Shown piece by piece: positions 11,526 to 23,250 of a stretch of DNA of 64,000 nucleotides. Source of the stretch: Bidens hawaiensis (Eukaryota; Streptophyta; Magnoliopsida; Asterales; Asteraceae); the NCBI GenBank assembly GCA_021521415.1, contig JAIQDT010000186.1:1216001-1280000 (forward strand), given 5' to 3'. Each line of letters opens with the position of its first letter. Positions within the stretch are counted from its first letter, which is position 1. The notes below the pieces were generated by a model. It made no database searches and was not told where the DNA came from. It saw only the letters and a program-made list of their open reading frames with translations. The position numbers and the translations under genes were made by a program.

Positions 11526-12213
11526 TTATTCTGGTAGTATACCCGCTGCAAGGTAATTTATTATTGGTGTCATCCACGTTTCTGTACCGGTTTGGATGAC
11601 ACAAATTTCCTTGTGCGGGACTGATGGTGCTTCAAGGAGTTCAATGCGGATGTCCTTTCCCAAATGGGTGAAGGCTAATGATGCAAGCTTGCTTAACGCA
11701 TCCGCAGATTTGTTTTCGCTACGCTTGACGTGTGACTTTACAATCATTAAAATCACGCATAAGGGTTTTTGCTTGTGCGAGGTACAGGGCCATTGTGTCG
11801 TTCACGGCCGTGTACGTTCCGTTTATCTGGTTGGCTACTAACATGGAATCCACGTGGGCTTCCAAGTTTTTCACTCCCATTTTACGCGCAATTCTCAGCC
11901 CTGCCAAGAATGCTTCATACTCGGCTTCGTTATTCGTACTTGGAAAATCCAGTCGAATAGCGTAAGTGTATTCTTGGCCTGCTGGGTTGGTTAATTTCAA
12001 CCCTGCGCCTGAACCCCTCGTTGCTGGCTGCTCCATCAGTGTAGAGTCGCCAGACATCATTGATGTCCTGTGCTGGGGAGGGTTGAGCCTCCTCCTGGCA
12101 CTCTTTTCTCCCGCGAAGCGGGGACTTCTGCAATAAAGTCGGCCAGGACCTGGCCTTTCATAGCTGGTCTTGGCTTGTACTTTATCGCATATTCCCCCAA
12201 CTCGATTGCCCAT
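11526..12213 (-). pseudogene. Second (archaeal-type) RNase H of the Tat element, frameshifted
   Basis: The domain starts with WRLYTDGAASNEG near 12045 and continues in another frame with NNEAEYEAFLAGLRIA and LEAHVDSMLVANQING, then VKRSENKSADALSKLA in a third. The D-E-D type residues of an RNase H are recognisable (YTDGAA, NEAEYEA, HVDSML). Plant Tat elements characteristically carry this extra RNase H between the ordinary RNase H and integrase. Two or three single-base frameshifts (within about 12060-12210 and near 11.73-11.75 kb) plus a TAA at 11526-11528 break it. Confidence 0.85.
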
Positions 12214-13478
12214 TTGGCTAGACGTCCCGATAATTCGGGTTTGCCTAGAACGTTTGCGAGTTTGAAGTTGGTGAGAATGGTGATTGGGTGACCCTGGAAA
12301 TATCGTCTTAGTCTGCGTGAAGCTTGTACAAGTGCTAAGACTAATTTTTCCAGGGTGGAGTACCGGGTTTCTACGTCTGTTAGGACACGGCTAACATAGT
12401 AAATAGGCATCTGGATACCTTTCCGCTCTACTAGCAGGACTGCCCCGGTTGCTCTATCTGTGGCAGAAAGATATATGATTAATTCCTCCCCCGCTTCTGG
12501 TGCTGTGAGCGTTGGGAGTTCGATCAAGCGTGACCGAATTTCCTGAAAAGCTGCTTCCGCTTCTGGTGTCCAGCGGAAGTGCGTTTTCTTTAAACAGTTT
12601 CTTAATGTTGACACGAGTGGGAACGACCTATCCGCATGGTTTGACAAAAAGCGGTTAAGTGCGACTATGCGTCCATTCAGTGTCTGGGCTTGCTTGATGG
12701 TAGTAGGTGATTCCATTTTGATAATGGCTTCGACCTTTTCAGGGTTCGCTCTGAAGCCATCTTTAGTAACAATGACTCCCAAGAACTTCCCTTCTTCCAT
12801 CCCAAAGGAACACTTGCTCGGGTTGAGTTTCATGTTTATCTTCCTGAGCGTGTTGAAAGTTTCTTCGATGTCTTTCAACATCACTTCTGGCTCAGGGCTT
12901 TTGATGACCAAATCATCCATGTAGACTTCCAAGTTTCTCCCAATTTGGGCATGAAACTCTTTGTCCATCAGGCGTTGGTATGTGGACCCTGCATTCTTAA
13001 GTCCGAATGGCATCATTTGATAACAAAATGTGCCATCGGGCGTCCGAAATGCGGTTTTGTCCTGATCATCTACAGCCATGTGGATTTGATGGTACCCCTT
13101 ATATGCGTCAAGGAAGCATTTAAGGAGAAACGGTGCTAATGAATCCACTTTGAGGTCAATTTCGGGTAACGGGTAACAATCTTTGGGGCATGCTTTGTTT
13201 AAATCTTTGAAATCTATACACATGCGCCATTGTTTGTTAGCCTTCGGTACCATAACGGGATTTGCAACCCATGTTTGGTATCTACTAACGCGTACGATGC
13301 CCGCGTCAAGGAGTTCCTTGACTTGGGTTCTACACGCGTTAGCCTGTTCCGCCCCCATTACTCTGCGCTTTTGTATGACTGGCGTAAAAGCCGGGTCACA
13401 CTTGAGCTTATGCTCTGCTTTACTTCGAGGTACACCAGTCATGTCAGCTGGTGTCCACGCGAAGATGTCAGCGTTTCT
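12057..13478 (-). pseudogene. Tat reverse transcriptase and first RNase H
   Basis: A long open stretch (461 codons from the Met at 13442). Reverse transcriptase motifs in order are RMCIDFKDLNKACPKDCYPLP, CFLDAYKGYHQI, FGLKNAGSTYQRLMDK and the catalytic YMDDLVIKS. The connection and RNase H follow with GAVLLVERKG and STLEKLVLALVQASRRLRRYF. It would copy the element RNA to DNA in cytoplasmic particles. The frame is the same as that of the protease upstream, from which it is separated only by an in-frame TAG at 13479-13481. Downstream the frame is lost near 12.1 kb. Confidence 0.92.
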
Positions 13479-13481
13479 CTA

Positions 13482-14207
13482 TAGTAAGCGTTTGAGTAAG
13501 GTGCGCGTAGGATCAGCGATTGTTGGGCCAATTGTAACAGCCTGGTCAGGGTATTTGCCATTGAGGGCCCATTTTTCTGGTTCGGTGATGGTTGGTTTAG
13601 CCATCTTTGGTTTGGGTTTAGATGAGACGGATGCGATGCATACCTGGGGGATACCGGTGATCATCGCTACACCCTCAGCATTTGGCCATCCCATCATGCC
13701 ATGGACTGAAGATACCACGGCGTTGAATCTTGTCATCCCTTCTCTCCCGAAGAGAATGTCGTATGTGTGACGTGGCTTCCTCATTACGACGAAGTCCACG
13801 TCTTCTGTGCGGGAGTATTTTCCGTCTGTGAGAATGACGGGGAAAGATAGGATACCCAGGGGTGTGTTTGTGCTGCCGTCGAACCCTTCCATTGAGGCGT
13901 AAACCGTTTCCAGGCGTTCTTTGTCTTCGTCGTCTAGCTTGTCGAAGAACTGCCTGTACATAACCGTTGACGAGGCGCCGTTGTCAGCAAGAGTGCGGGA
14001 AGTTATGTAATGCCCCAGCTGGCTTTTGATGACGATAGGGCCTTCCTTGCTGGGTCCTCCTGGCACTCGCGGGAAGCGCACCTCAGCTTCCTTCCATTCG
14101 CATGGTTCTGTCGTTCGTCTTTTTCTTCCTCTGATGTTGCCATGAACCATGTGGATGCTGATGTCAACGGGCTTTCGTCCGTTGCCTTTATACCGGTTAT
14201 CATTCCT
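13482..14207 (-). pseudogene. Tat aspartic protease region
   Basis: The active-site region reads TLADNGASSTVMYRQFFD, where plant Tat proteases keep a D-x-G-A-S motif. It is followed by LETVYASMEGFDG and later YDILFGREGMTRFNAV. The frame is shared with gag upstream, separated by TGA at 14208-14210, and with reverse transcriptase downstream, separated by TAG at 13479-13481. The protease normally processes Gag-Pol. Confidence 0.85.
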
Positions 14208-15707
14208 TCATCCATTCTTGATTGATGCCACAAGGTGTGCAAGTCTTCCATCCTTGACGAATGTTTCAACAATATCCTTCAAGGATGTACACTCCTCTGT
14301 ACTGTGACCCTTTGCCCCGTGGAAGTCACAGGATTTGCTCTGATCCGCATTAGGTCGTTGCCGGATCATTGGAGCTTTTGGCCATGGGAGTTTTTCGGTG
14401 GCAAATATCTCCGTGACGCTTTTGGTGAGTGGCGTCCACCGGTGTTTTCGGCTTGAAGGGTGCGTGTTATCCCTTCCGCCAACAAGAGGGCGAGAGCTGG
14501 ATGAGGTGTCAAAGTTTACCCTTGACTGCCAAATACCTAGCTTCCTCTTTTTGTTCTGCCGGGCGATCCGAACATTGTTTTCTCTGGTCCTCTGCGTGTA
14601 GAGATGTGTACTCTGGGGAAGGTCCCTACCCAGTTGCTTCTCCGTCTCGGCAAAGCGCTTGGCCGCCGTCATGATGGCATCCCATGTGGATGGCATGCCG
14701 TCCTTACCCGTCAACGTGCGGATAAACTCTGGGTATTCGGCGCCCTGGATGACAGCGGCGCGAACAAGATCTTCACTTATGTTGCCCAGACTCAGCTTTT
14801 TGGAGTTGAAGCGAGTCATGAAGTCTAGTAAAGATTCATCTTCCTCTCTCACGCAGTTGAGGATTGTCCACTGCTCTTCAGTATATTTCCTCTGTTGACT
14901 GAAGTGTTGGCTGAACTTGTGTTGAAAGTCCGCCCAATCATAGATGTGGTGGACCGGTAAACGATCAAACCACGCCCTGGCCGCTCCAACCAGCGTCATC
15001 TGGAACATATAACACCACGTGGGTTCCGTCCAGTTACTGACGGTTGCCCCCGCTATGAATCTGTTCAAGTGATCGTCTGGGTCGGATAGACCATCATAAG
15101 TGCCGATGTTGGACATCTGTTTGGCACTTCTCGGGGCGATTGCTTCCGCAATGTCCCTTGCAAACTTGGATGTTCCCGCATTTGCAGCAGTTGGTCTAAA
15201 GGTTTTGGAGAAGTCGCGTGGGTTTCCCCCCGCGTTCCTTGGTTTGAAGGTTTCTCCGAAATTCCTTCTTGGTTGGAAGTCCGTTTCTTTACGCTTCCCT
15301 TTCGCCCTATGGCGAGGGTTCGCGTCAGTGTCGGATTCCTCCCGATCATCGTCCGAATACTCGCACTCACTGTTCATGTTGAGCTGTTGTCGAGTGCTCC
15401 CGAACTCGTCAGCCTGTTGGAGTGAACGCAAACGTTCATCCAACTCAGCTTGGAATTCCTTCTGACGTGCTTCGGCCCACGCCTTAACTTGATCGAGTGT
15501 TTGGCGAGGGAGCCTCTTCTGTTTCTCCAACTGGGCATCAATGAACCCCAGTGAAATATTGTTTACTGCACTTGCCCCGGCTTGGGTAACCGGGGTAGTG
15601 TTCGTAAAATTTGTGTAACCGCCGGTGTTCCCCCCAGTAGCTGGGGTTGTGGTTACCGGGGTTTCTTGGTCACTTACTGGCCTTGGGACCGGAGTAACGT
15701 TGACCAT
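14208..15707 (-). pseudogene. Tat gag (capsid/nucleocapsid)
   Basis: 499 codons. A low-complexity Thr/Pro-rich N-terminus leads to a charged region, then the retrotransposon gag core with IGTYDGLSDPDDHLNRF, FDRLPVHHIYDWADF, and LLDFMTRFNSKK. The C-terminus has a single zinc-knuckle-like CDFHGAKGHSTEEC. It would form virus-like particles with element RNA. The start at 15707 is the first Met after the primer-binding site and gives MVNVTPVPRP. The terminal TGA at 14208-14210 is in the same frame as the protease and might be a CGA-to-TGA change or a natural gag/pol stop; I cannot tell. Confidence 0.88.
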
Positions 15708-15749
15708 TTTTTCAGAAGTTTTGAAAAAACTGAATTAGTTCTAGCTTTT

Positions 15750-15766
15750 ATGCACGGATGGCGCCA
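15750..15766 (-). other. Primer-binding site of the Tat element
   Basis: Just inside the 5' LTR the coding strand reads TGGCGCCATCCGTGC, two bases after the LTR end. TGGCGCC complements tRNA 3' ends ending GGCGCCA, but beyond these bases it does not match the tRNA-Asp site used by Athila, so the primer is not assigned. Confidence 0.7.
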
Positions 15767-16048
15767 ATGAAGAAACACTAATCGACCCCGAGTAGATTAT
15801 GGATAATCTGGGGGTTAAGTAATGTTTCCCACGAGGGTTAGGTCCGGCAAAGAAGGATGTTCTTCAGATGACCTGCAAAACAGACACCGTGAGCTCGTCA
15901 CTGAGAATTGGGGGGGGGGGGTTCCTCCTTGTGACCACCCTCCGGCGTGAGAATCAGACTAGATTGCTCTGAATATAAGTGTATATTGAGAGAAATAGCT
16001 AGTGAAGGTAAAATACCAGATGATCCTACCGTTCCAAGGTGTTGTAGT

Positions 16049-16057
16049 ATTTATAGC
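16049..16057 (-). promoter_or_regulatory. TATA box of the Tat LTR
   Basis: The coding strand reads CTATAAATA here, equivalent to the site near 4785 in the other LTR. It would drive the genomic RNA toward lower coordinates. Confidence 0.6.
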
Positions 16058-16083
16058 CGAATGTAGGTTTCCAAGCAGGTACA

Positions 16084-16258
16084 ACCAGCTGTATAATATT
16101 CCTGTTCTACCAACTATGGGCTACGCACGTGCCATGCTGGTTGGTGGGTAGGCAGCGGCTGATACTGACCAGGCCGGCTGTGTACTATTCCTTTTCCACC
16201 AACTGCAGGCTATGTGCGTGCCACGACAAGGGTTGGTGAGTAGGCAGCGGCTACTAGA
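16084..16258. repeat. Imperfect direct repeat in Tat U3
   Basis: Two related ~85-bp units share AGCTGT, CTACCAACT or CCACCAACT, GGCTA, CGTGCCA, GGTTGGTG and GTAGGCAGCGGCT. They lie directly upstream (coding sense) of the LTR TATA box, where retroelement enhancers often sit. The same repeat is in the left LTR at about 4820-5000. Confidence 0.7.
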
Positions 16259-16705
16259 GCATGCTCCTCGTACTGTTGTCGGTGAGCTGTCACCCTGTGA
16301 TTGGTTCATGGGCTGCTTTGGTCAGATCTTGTCTATTTTGTCCATACCTTGGCAGGTATAGTACAAAAGATCTTCCAGAAGCATACGGACTGGCTCATTT
16401 GGGCGGGAGTATTCCCGCCTTGCTCATTCCTTCAGGTGACACTGAATTATTTTGGGCCTTGTGCGTGTAGCCTTGCTATTAGTGCGGGTAGCCTTCCCTG
16501 ATGGCTTGTATCCGCAGCTGCGGGGACAGGCGGGGTACTTCACCATTGGGAGGCTTTCCCTGCGGGAACAGCTGGCGTACTGCGCGTAAGGTTTTCATCT
16601 CTGAGCATGGTGGGTCCTGCGGAACCAGTTGGTCCTTGCACAAACGTCCATCTTCAAGGTGAGTCTTGCGGGTCCAACTGGGCTCTGCTGGGACCTACCT
16701 CTTCA

Positions 16706-16710
16706 CGGGT
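16706..16710. repeat. Target-site duplication CGGGT, right copy
   Basis: CGGGT directly follows the right LTR end (CTCTTCA, ending 16705) and equals the left copy at 4283-4287. Confidence 0.9.
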
Positions 16711-17300
16711 CTAATTACTAGTCATAGATGATGCATGGTGTGGTGTTGTGACTGTTGTCAAACAACTCACTTTCACTTTTATCGATATTAAAGTTACCTT
16801 ATAATAATCGTGGTTCCTTCCATTCTTGTTACCTTATATTTAATAGTATTTAAACAATGCGTATGTATTTTTTGTATGTTTTTTTTTAAGTTTAATCACC
16901 TTAACTTAATATTTGTCAACTTGTGATAAGGACAAAAAATAGCCACAACTCCTATAAACCCATGCATCGTTGATCAATCTATATCAAACTTCGAAATTAT
17001 CACTCTATTTTTTCTCTCCTTATTAGATTTTAGTAACCCTTCATTCGTTGAACACAAATTCTATTTCATATACGGGTTTGAAAATATATATGTTGATATT
17101 TAATTCCAAAAACAACTCAATCACATCATAGTAATTAGCTTCAACTTCTGACAACTACTAGAAGGCAATTTTCAGTCTTTCCGAAATTAAAATATTATAG
17201 TGAATGACTCGTAATTTAAGACATAGACTACTATATATATATCAATGTTCATCATCGAGTGTGTTGAATTCAAACGTGTTCTTACTGCATGGCAACCTTT
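16711..17300. other. AT-rich intergenic DNA, no gene seen
   Basis: Flank of the Tat insertion. No open frame, repeat or structural RNA is apparent. Confidence 0.6.
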
Positions 17301-18588
17301 GATGGTGTCATTGTGATATGACGAGTCATTTTTTAGATTTTTTAAGTTCGTGCAGCTATCTAAAAACCCAACATTATCCTAATTTTATCTAGAAGAAATT
17401 ACAAATTTTGTCCTTTTGAATTAGCTAAACTACGGAATAAGTCTGTTTTAAAAATGAGTTTCACTCTTTATCCTTTATATGGATTTTTGGCTCGGTTTTA
17501 CTCCTTTACACTAACGAATGTTAGTTTTCTAGTTAGGGGCTGTTTGGCAAGTGTTGAACCATTAAGTGCTGAATAATTAAGAGGTCTGAATAATTAAGAG
17601 GCTCTGAGCCAGTAAGTGCTGAACTGGTAAGTGTTGTTTGGTTCGACATCTAAATGACTGTGCAGAATGACTATTTTACCCTTTCGAGCTATTTTGTGCT
17701 GAATGAAATATATTCGTTTAGTTATGATCTTAATAATTGTACATAATGACTTAACTTTCATTATAACCAACAAAAATACATATTAAAACAAACTTTCATT
17801 ATAACCGACCAAAATACATCTTTAAAATTAGTTCATCAAGGCATTGATACAAATAACTTAACAATACGCTAACAAGTAGACAAAACCACAAAACATCAAA
17901 TAACGCTTGAGTTATATCTCGACAAATATAACACCAGTTTAATTGATGGTGTCATTGTGATATGACGAGTCATTTTTTATATTTTTTAAGTTCGTGCAGC
18001 TATCTAAAAACCCAACATTATCCTAATTTTATCTAGAAGAAATTACAAATTTTGTCCTTTTGAATTAGCTAAACTACGGAATAAGTCTTTTTTAAAAATG
18101 AGTTTCACTCTTTATCCTTTATATGGATTTTTGGCTCGGTTTTACTCCTTTACACTAACGAATGTTAGTTTTCTAGTTAGGGGCTGTTTGGCAAGTGTTG
18201 AACCATTAAGTGCTGAATAATTAAGAGGTCTGAATAATTAAGAGGCTCTGAGCCAGTAAGTGCTGAACTAGTAAGTGTTGTTTGGTTCGACATCTAAATG
18301 ACTGTGCAGAATGACTATTTTACCCTTTCGAGCTATTTCGTGCTGAATGAAATATATTCGTTTAGTTATGATCTTAATAATTGTACATAATGACTTAACT
18401 TTCATTATAACCAACAAAAATACATATTAAAACAAACTTTCATTATAACCGACCAAAATACATCTTTAAAATTAGTTCATCAAGGCATTGATACAAATAA
18501 CTTAACAATACGCTAACAAGTAGACAAAACCACTAAACATCAAATAACGCTTGAGTTATATCTCGACAAATATAACACCAGTTTAATA
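17301..18588. repeat. 644-bp tandem duplication spanning a nested transposon junction
   Basis: Copy 1 starts GATGGTGTCATTG at 17301 and copy 2 at 17945. The copies match almost base for base to CACCAGTTTAAT near 18588. Each contains flanking sequence, part of the long-TIR arm (ACAAATTTTGTCC onward), the TTA target site and about 409 bp of the PIF-like element's left end. The duplication therefore post-dates the PIF-like insertion. Few differences between copies imply it is recent. Confidence 0.92.
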
Positions 18589-19579
18589 CAACTTGCTCAC
18601 TCCATCAACAACAAACACCCCATTGTTAACATATTGGAGATGACTTCGATTATACGGTAGTGGGCGCATATGCAAAGTATGTAACCTGCATCACATTAGA
18701 TATAGTTTTCAAAAAAAGCCTGCAATGAATTTCTTATGCAAATTGCAACCCTATTCAAGTCCATGTAAACAAACAAAAAGTAAAAGACTACATATTTCTT
18801 ATCAAAATTTGGTATAAATATGATCAAAATTGAGTATATAGGATTGTTGCAAATCAAGTGATAGTTTCTTAAACCAATACTAGTATAATGCACTAAGAGC
18901 ATATTTGATATTCAATTAATCAATTTTAAGATGAAAGAGAAGATTACTACTTTATGTGGGTTCATTTAGCTAAATAAAAAGGCATAACCAAAGCATGAGG
19001 CGGGAAATTAGGTTCTAAAAATATATATATAACCATAGAAAGGCCAAACAAATTTGCTTAAATTGAATAGGAATGAAAACCTAAGTTTCTAGAAGTGGAT
19101 GATCAACAGGATAACATTCAAAGGAATGCACCCAATATTGAGTATACACGGGTCATAGGTTGTTCCAGTATACTACAAACCTGACGGCGATAGGCAAAAT
19201 TCATGAAGCCCGATTAAATACACCAAATACAATTGAAAAATAATAAAACAAAATAACTAGAACAACAATCAATCATTTTAATCAACAAAATCTACAAGTA
19301 GCTTTGTTTCTTACAAAACAATCAATCATTTTAATCAACAAAGCTCAATTAGTACATAATTTCAAACAATGATCTCATGTAAAAACAATCAAAATGTGGA
19401 GTGCTCTTAACTCTTGCTCACTGAATAACCGACTATCCACGAGAAGGATATCGCATCAGTGTATTATTAAGAAGATAAGATATATACATATTGAATCCAT
19501 AATCAAATAGAAATACACCGATCAATAAGGATTTATCTATTCCTCACTAAATTTTGATAACCACCTATTGATGTGGGTA

Positions 19580-21130
19580 TAATGATGCTCTCACAACTAA
19601 GCTTTAAATTTATTAAACAAGACTCATAAAGAAACCACACAAAACCGGCAAGTGTACCGATCACTAATAGTATAGCACTAATGAAGTCCGAGTATCGAAC
19701 ACAAGGACACTTGAAAACGTAAAAAATACTTAACCCTAACCAAGACTAACCTAAGAATATTTAAATGATTTTTAAGATTTAATTAACTACTTAACTTAAC
19801 TTACTTTAACTAAATTAATTAACTAAGCTTAACTTAACTATATGAAACTCTTGACGAAACTTGGAAGCTTCAACTACAATCGGAGAAAAACGTCTACCTA
19901 GGTAAGAATCATATTGAAGGTATAATAAGATAATGGATTGATGAATCTCATGACACCGGTTCCTAAGGATGACACAACTAAGGTTCACTCAAGAAAGCTA
20001 GATCACCTCTCAGTCTCACTAACAAACTCTAATTTACACTTAGTTGATTTTAAGAACAAAACCGGGAAACGAATTGTTAAAGTGCTCTAATGTCGACTCT
20101 CCTCTTGGTCTCACCGACACACTATCCTAATGGAGACGAATACTACGCAACCAAGGATAGAGGAACAATTTAGTTTAACTTAAACTAGATGAACTAATCG
20201 CTCAAAACCCAAACCCGACAAGAACCAAACCCGCTCTCGCGCGATCCTAATTCTAACAAGTAAAAGCTATGAGACGACCTTACTTCCTATCACCTATCGG
20301 TCTCTAAGAAGGTGTTCACCCGTTGATTATATTCAATTAATACACTCACTTAAACCCTACGGTTGATCACCCCACAAACAAACCCTAAACACCAAGTAAA
20401 GAGTTCTAACAAGCGACAATCAATCAAAACTTATTCAATTAATCAAAGCAAGAGGTATATGAGTGTAATTAACAAATTCACAGCCACTAAACACAACCTA
20501 ATTTAATGTTAAACCAAACTTTTCATTAACAATTCAAGCCATGATGATCAACAATCCATATTACTTATTAAAACCTAACAATATGCATCTAACCTAGGTA
20601 GAACTAACAAGTTTAGCTACACATGATTTTTGGACAGCAGCAAACACATGGATTAAACATCATAAAACTCAACATAAAAATAATTAAAATCATTCAAGAA
20701 TCAATCTCAATCAAGCACAAGTCAATCTTTAAGTTACTTGCAAAACAATTCAAAGTAAAAAGATCAAATAAACAAGTTATGAATCTTGAACAAAAACACA
20801 AAGTTTATGAGAGTAATACTTAAGATTAGGGCTGAGTTTCTTGATGAAGATGGACCCTAGCTGCTGTACCAAGTCACCCTTGGCTCTCTTCTTCTTTCCT
20901 AGTTTCAAAAACCTTGAAAAATAATTTTTTTCCTTGTTGTCCCGTTTCCGATCGGCCAAAATAGGGGCTGTTTTGGTTTATATATATTTGTTTGTTGATT
21001 TGTTGTTATTGTTGCTGCTCACGTGAGCTGTGTTCACAGCCACACAAACAATAAATGTTTGTGTGCTTCCTTAAAGCAAAAAAAAATCTACACCTCCTAG
21101 CCTAGCTGACCAATACAAACCACCAACTTT
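19580..21130 (-). repeat. Decayed Athila-like LTR segment
   Basis: GGCAAGTGTACCGATC followed by a few dozen bases and GAGTATCGAACACAAGGACAC at about 19645-19710 parallels the Athila-1 LTR (GGCAAGTGTACCTATCG ... AAGTATCGATCCGTGGACAC at 31388-31450). The downstream stretch is gene-less and includes TATATATATTTG near 20985. Boundaries are estimates and no internal coding region is attached, so it may be a solo-LTR remnant. Confidence 0.5.
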
Positions 21131-21564
21131 TTTTTCTTTGTTCTTTTCCGATCGGGAATTAGTGTTGCCAAGGTGTTTAGGTGCTTAGGGTTTTATTTTT
21201 TTAAGTTATGTTATAGATTAAGACATGTAAGGCTTTCACTAACGGGCTTGGGTCGGGCTTTGAGCTTTGGTTTTGTTAACCTAATCATAAAGGCCTCCAA
21301 TATCTTCAAAAACCCGAACCTTTTCTCTTTTAAAACTCGTCACCTACACCAAATAATAAACTTTGTAAGATCATATAAAAACAAGCCATAATTATTATTT
21401 ATTATACGATTAAACACTTAAAACATGATAACAAGGGACGGAAAACAAGTGTGTTTTACAACACATCACCTATACAGGTTTCTTTAGATATCAAATAATA
21501 TTCAAACTTGTATTGTCAAAATTAATTCTATAATTGGGTTAAAACTTAAAAGTCAACCCCCTTA

Positions 21565-21904
21565 GGCTGAGGGGTGTGGGGGGCTCTAATGGGGGCTCCA
21601 GTGGGGGCTCCAACCAATAATATTATGACGTGTGGCAGAGAGAGAAACTGGATAAGGGGGGTGTTGGAGCCCCTGGCCCTGGTATGGGGGGCTTTAATGG
21701 GGGCTTTAATGGGGTATAATTATATAGGAAAAATATTTTTTTTTGGGTTTGGTCGGCTCCCAACGGTCAAAAAACCATCAAATCCCGTGCTTTTCTCTCT
21801 CTTCTCCCGCTAACCAGTTAGCGCCCCGGTGGTGTGGTGTTAGCGCCTGGGGGCGCGAGCGGAGGGGCTCTAGCGCCCCCGTTGAAGCCCCACACCCCTC
21901 AGCC
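21565..21904. mobile_element. Tourist-like MITE, 340 bp, TTA target site
   Basis: Perfect 17-bp terminal inverted repeats GGCTGAGGGGTGTGGGG / CCCCACACCCCTCAGCC, flanked by TTA at 21562-21564 and 21905-21907. The interior is GC-rich with repeated GGGGGCTCC and GGGGGCTTTAATGG subterminal words and has no coding capacity. TTA target site, short TIRs and size fit a PIF/Harbinger-derived MITE. Perfect TIRs suggest recent activity. Confidence 0.93.
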
Positions 21905-22539
21905 TTATGTAACATAGAACAAAATATGCCAACAAATAAATTGATGTTACAGCTCGTGTCGATGAACATCCATATCTGATTTGATGTTTGTAATTGCTTT
22001 GCCCTAAACAAACAAAAAACTATATGCATACAAAAGTCAATCGCGAATTTAATAACCAAGAAACATTACCTTCTTGAGAGCTGAGGGCGAAGGAGAAAAT
22101 GATTGAGCAAGGCGAATCGCCGATTTCCAAAGTAGGGTTGTAAAAAAACTAGGAGATCGATGGAATGACCATTGAAAAATCTAATCTTGGCCATAGAGAA
22201 GACGACAACGAGAGGCTGGAGAGTGGTGACGAAATCAGTGGTGAAGAAGGGGATATTTTGAAGAAGGGGCTGAAGGGGTATATTGGTGAATACGTATGCG
22301 CTGAATGGTTCAGCAAGATATTGAGGCTGAATGGCTCAGAGGGATACCAGATCATTTAGAGGCTTTCATTTAACAAACCAAACACACCTATATCTGAGCG
22401 AATTAGACATAAACCTCTTAATGGTCCCATTTAGACCTAACCAAACACCCCCTTAGATCACCTCATGTGTTATACACATGAGGGCATTTTAGTCGTTTTA
22501 CCATTGAAGGGCTATTTGTGCAAATAATTAAAACTGTAA

Positions 22540-23250
22540 GAGTAAAAATAAATTTTAAGTTTAGTTTTTTTAATAAACTTTTAGTTTTATTAGAAAATGT
22601 ATATATTAAATAAGATAGCGGGACCCACCATCAACATCCATCTTCTTGAACTTAATTGTCTTAACTCTAATTCATTTCCAACAAATGTTTCAGCCCCTAC
22701 AAACGTTTTCATATTGGTGGTGGTCAAACTGATGATATGCTCATATTATCATATTCAACACAACAAACATCAAATTTCTACCACAAACTCAAACCAGATC
22801 TTTCTCTCTTGTGCCAACCCCATCGCCACCCACCACCATCAACCACTGCCTCTGCATTTCCGACCACCACCGCTACCTCATCGCCACCATGGTACATCTG
22901 AAATCGTGGATGAAGGAAAACTAGTTTTATCTCTTACTACCATTTCCAGATCTGAAAACCCTAAATCAATATATTCATGATATCAGGTTTTATCCCTTTT
23001 CAGGAAAACCCTAAATCACCATGTCGTTGATTTGTGACATGAGGCAGTTTTGTGATTCAAAATTGGGTGGGAGGTTGTGTCTTGTGTTTTTCCAGCTAAA
23101 TCTAGTAAGTATGGTGGATTTAAGCAGTGGTCAGCGGGTCTCAAACCTGATATCATGAATATGTTGAAGCGGTGGTGGCCGGAGGTCCTGTTGATAGTGG
23201 TGGCTGGAGGTCCTGTTAATAATGAAGGGTTCTATATTTGACACATACAA
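22540..23250. other. Interior of the long-TIR element
   Basis: Includes a CCACCACC/CATCGCCACC-rich stretch near 22810-22900 and gene-like words (GATTTGTGACATGAGG) but no frame I recognise. It may include captured gene fragments; I cannot assign one. Confidence 0.4.

Larger units (their letters stand above)
4288..16705 (-). mobile_element. Tat-lineage Ty3/gypsy LTR retrotransposon (complete, decayed)
   Basis: A full LTR element read on the minus strand: 5' LTR 15768-16705, primer-binding site, gag, protease, reverse transcriptase, RNase H, a second RNase H, integrase, an opposite-strand accessory gene, polypurine tract and 3' LTR. Target-site duplication CGGGT lies at 4283-4287 and 16706-16710. 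The second RNase H and the long 3' region with an antisense gene are hallmarks of the Tat branch of plant Ty3/gypsy elements. By eye the LTRs differ at roughly 17 substitutions plus indels in about 930 bp, so insertion is fairly recent. gag-pol is not translatable as one product because of stops and frameshifts. Confidence 0.93.
15768..16705 (-). repeat. 5' LTR of the Tat element
   Basis: 938 bp, TG...CA ended on both strands (TGAAGAAACAC to CTCTTCA). On the coding strand it begins at 16705. Relative to the left copy it lacks about 16 bp near 16256 and has a longer G-run near 15908. Confidence 0.93.
18180..22452. mobile_element. PIF/Harbinger-like TIR element, non-autonomous, inserted at TTA
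   Basis: The left end reads TTA then GGGGCTGTTTGGCAAG (18180; a duplicate left end is at 17536). The right end reads CCAAACACCCCC followed by TTA at 22453-22455. The TIR is imperfect. The left subterminal region repeats AAGTGCTGAAC and TTAAGAGG words, and related words (GAATGGTTCAGC, AATGGCTCAGAGG) lie near the right end at about 22300-22345. A TTA target site fits PIF/Harbinger. No transposase is visible; the interior holds an LTR-like relic and a MITE. Confidence 0.72.

Noticed and set aside
22597..22980. 127-codon plus-strand frame with His/Pro-rich end considered as a host gene
   Set aside because: The His/Pro run comes from CCACCACC low-complexity DNA inside a transposon; no conserved domain or exon structure.
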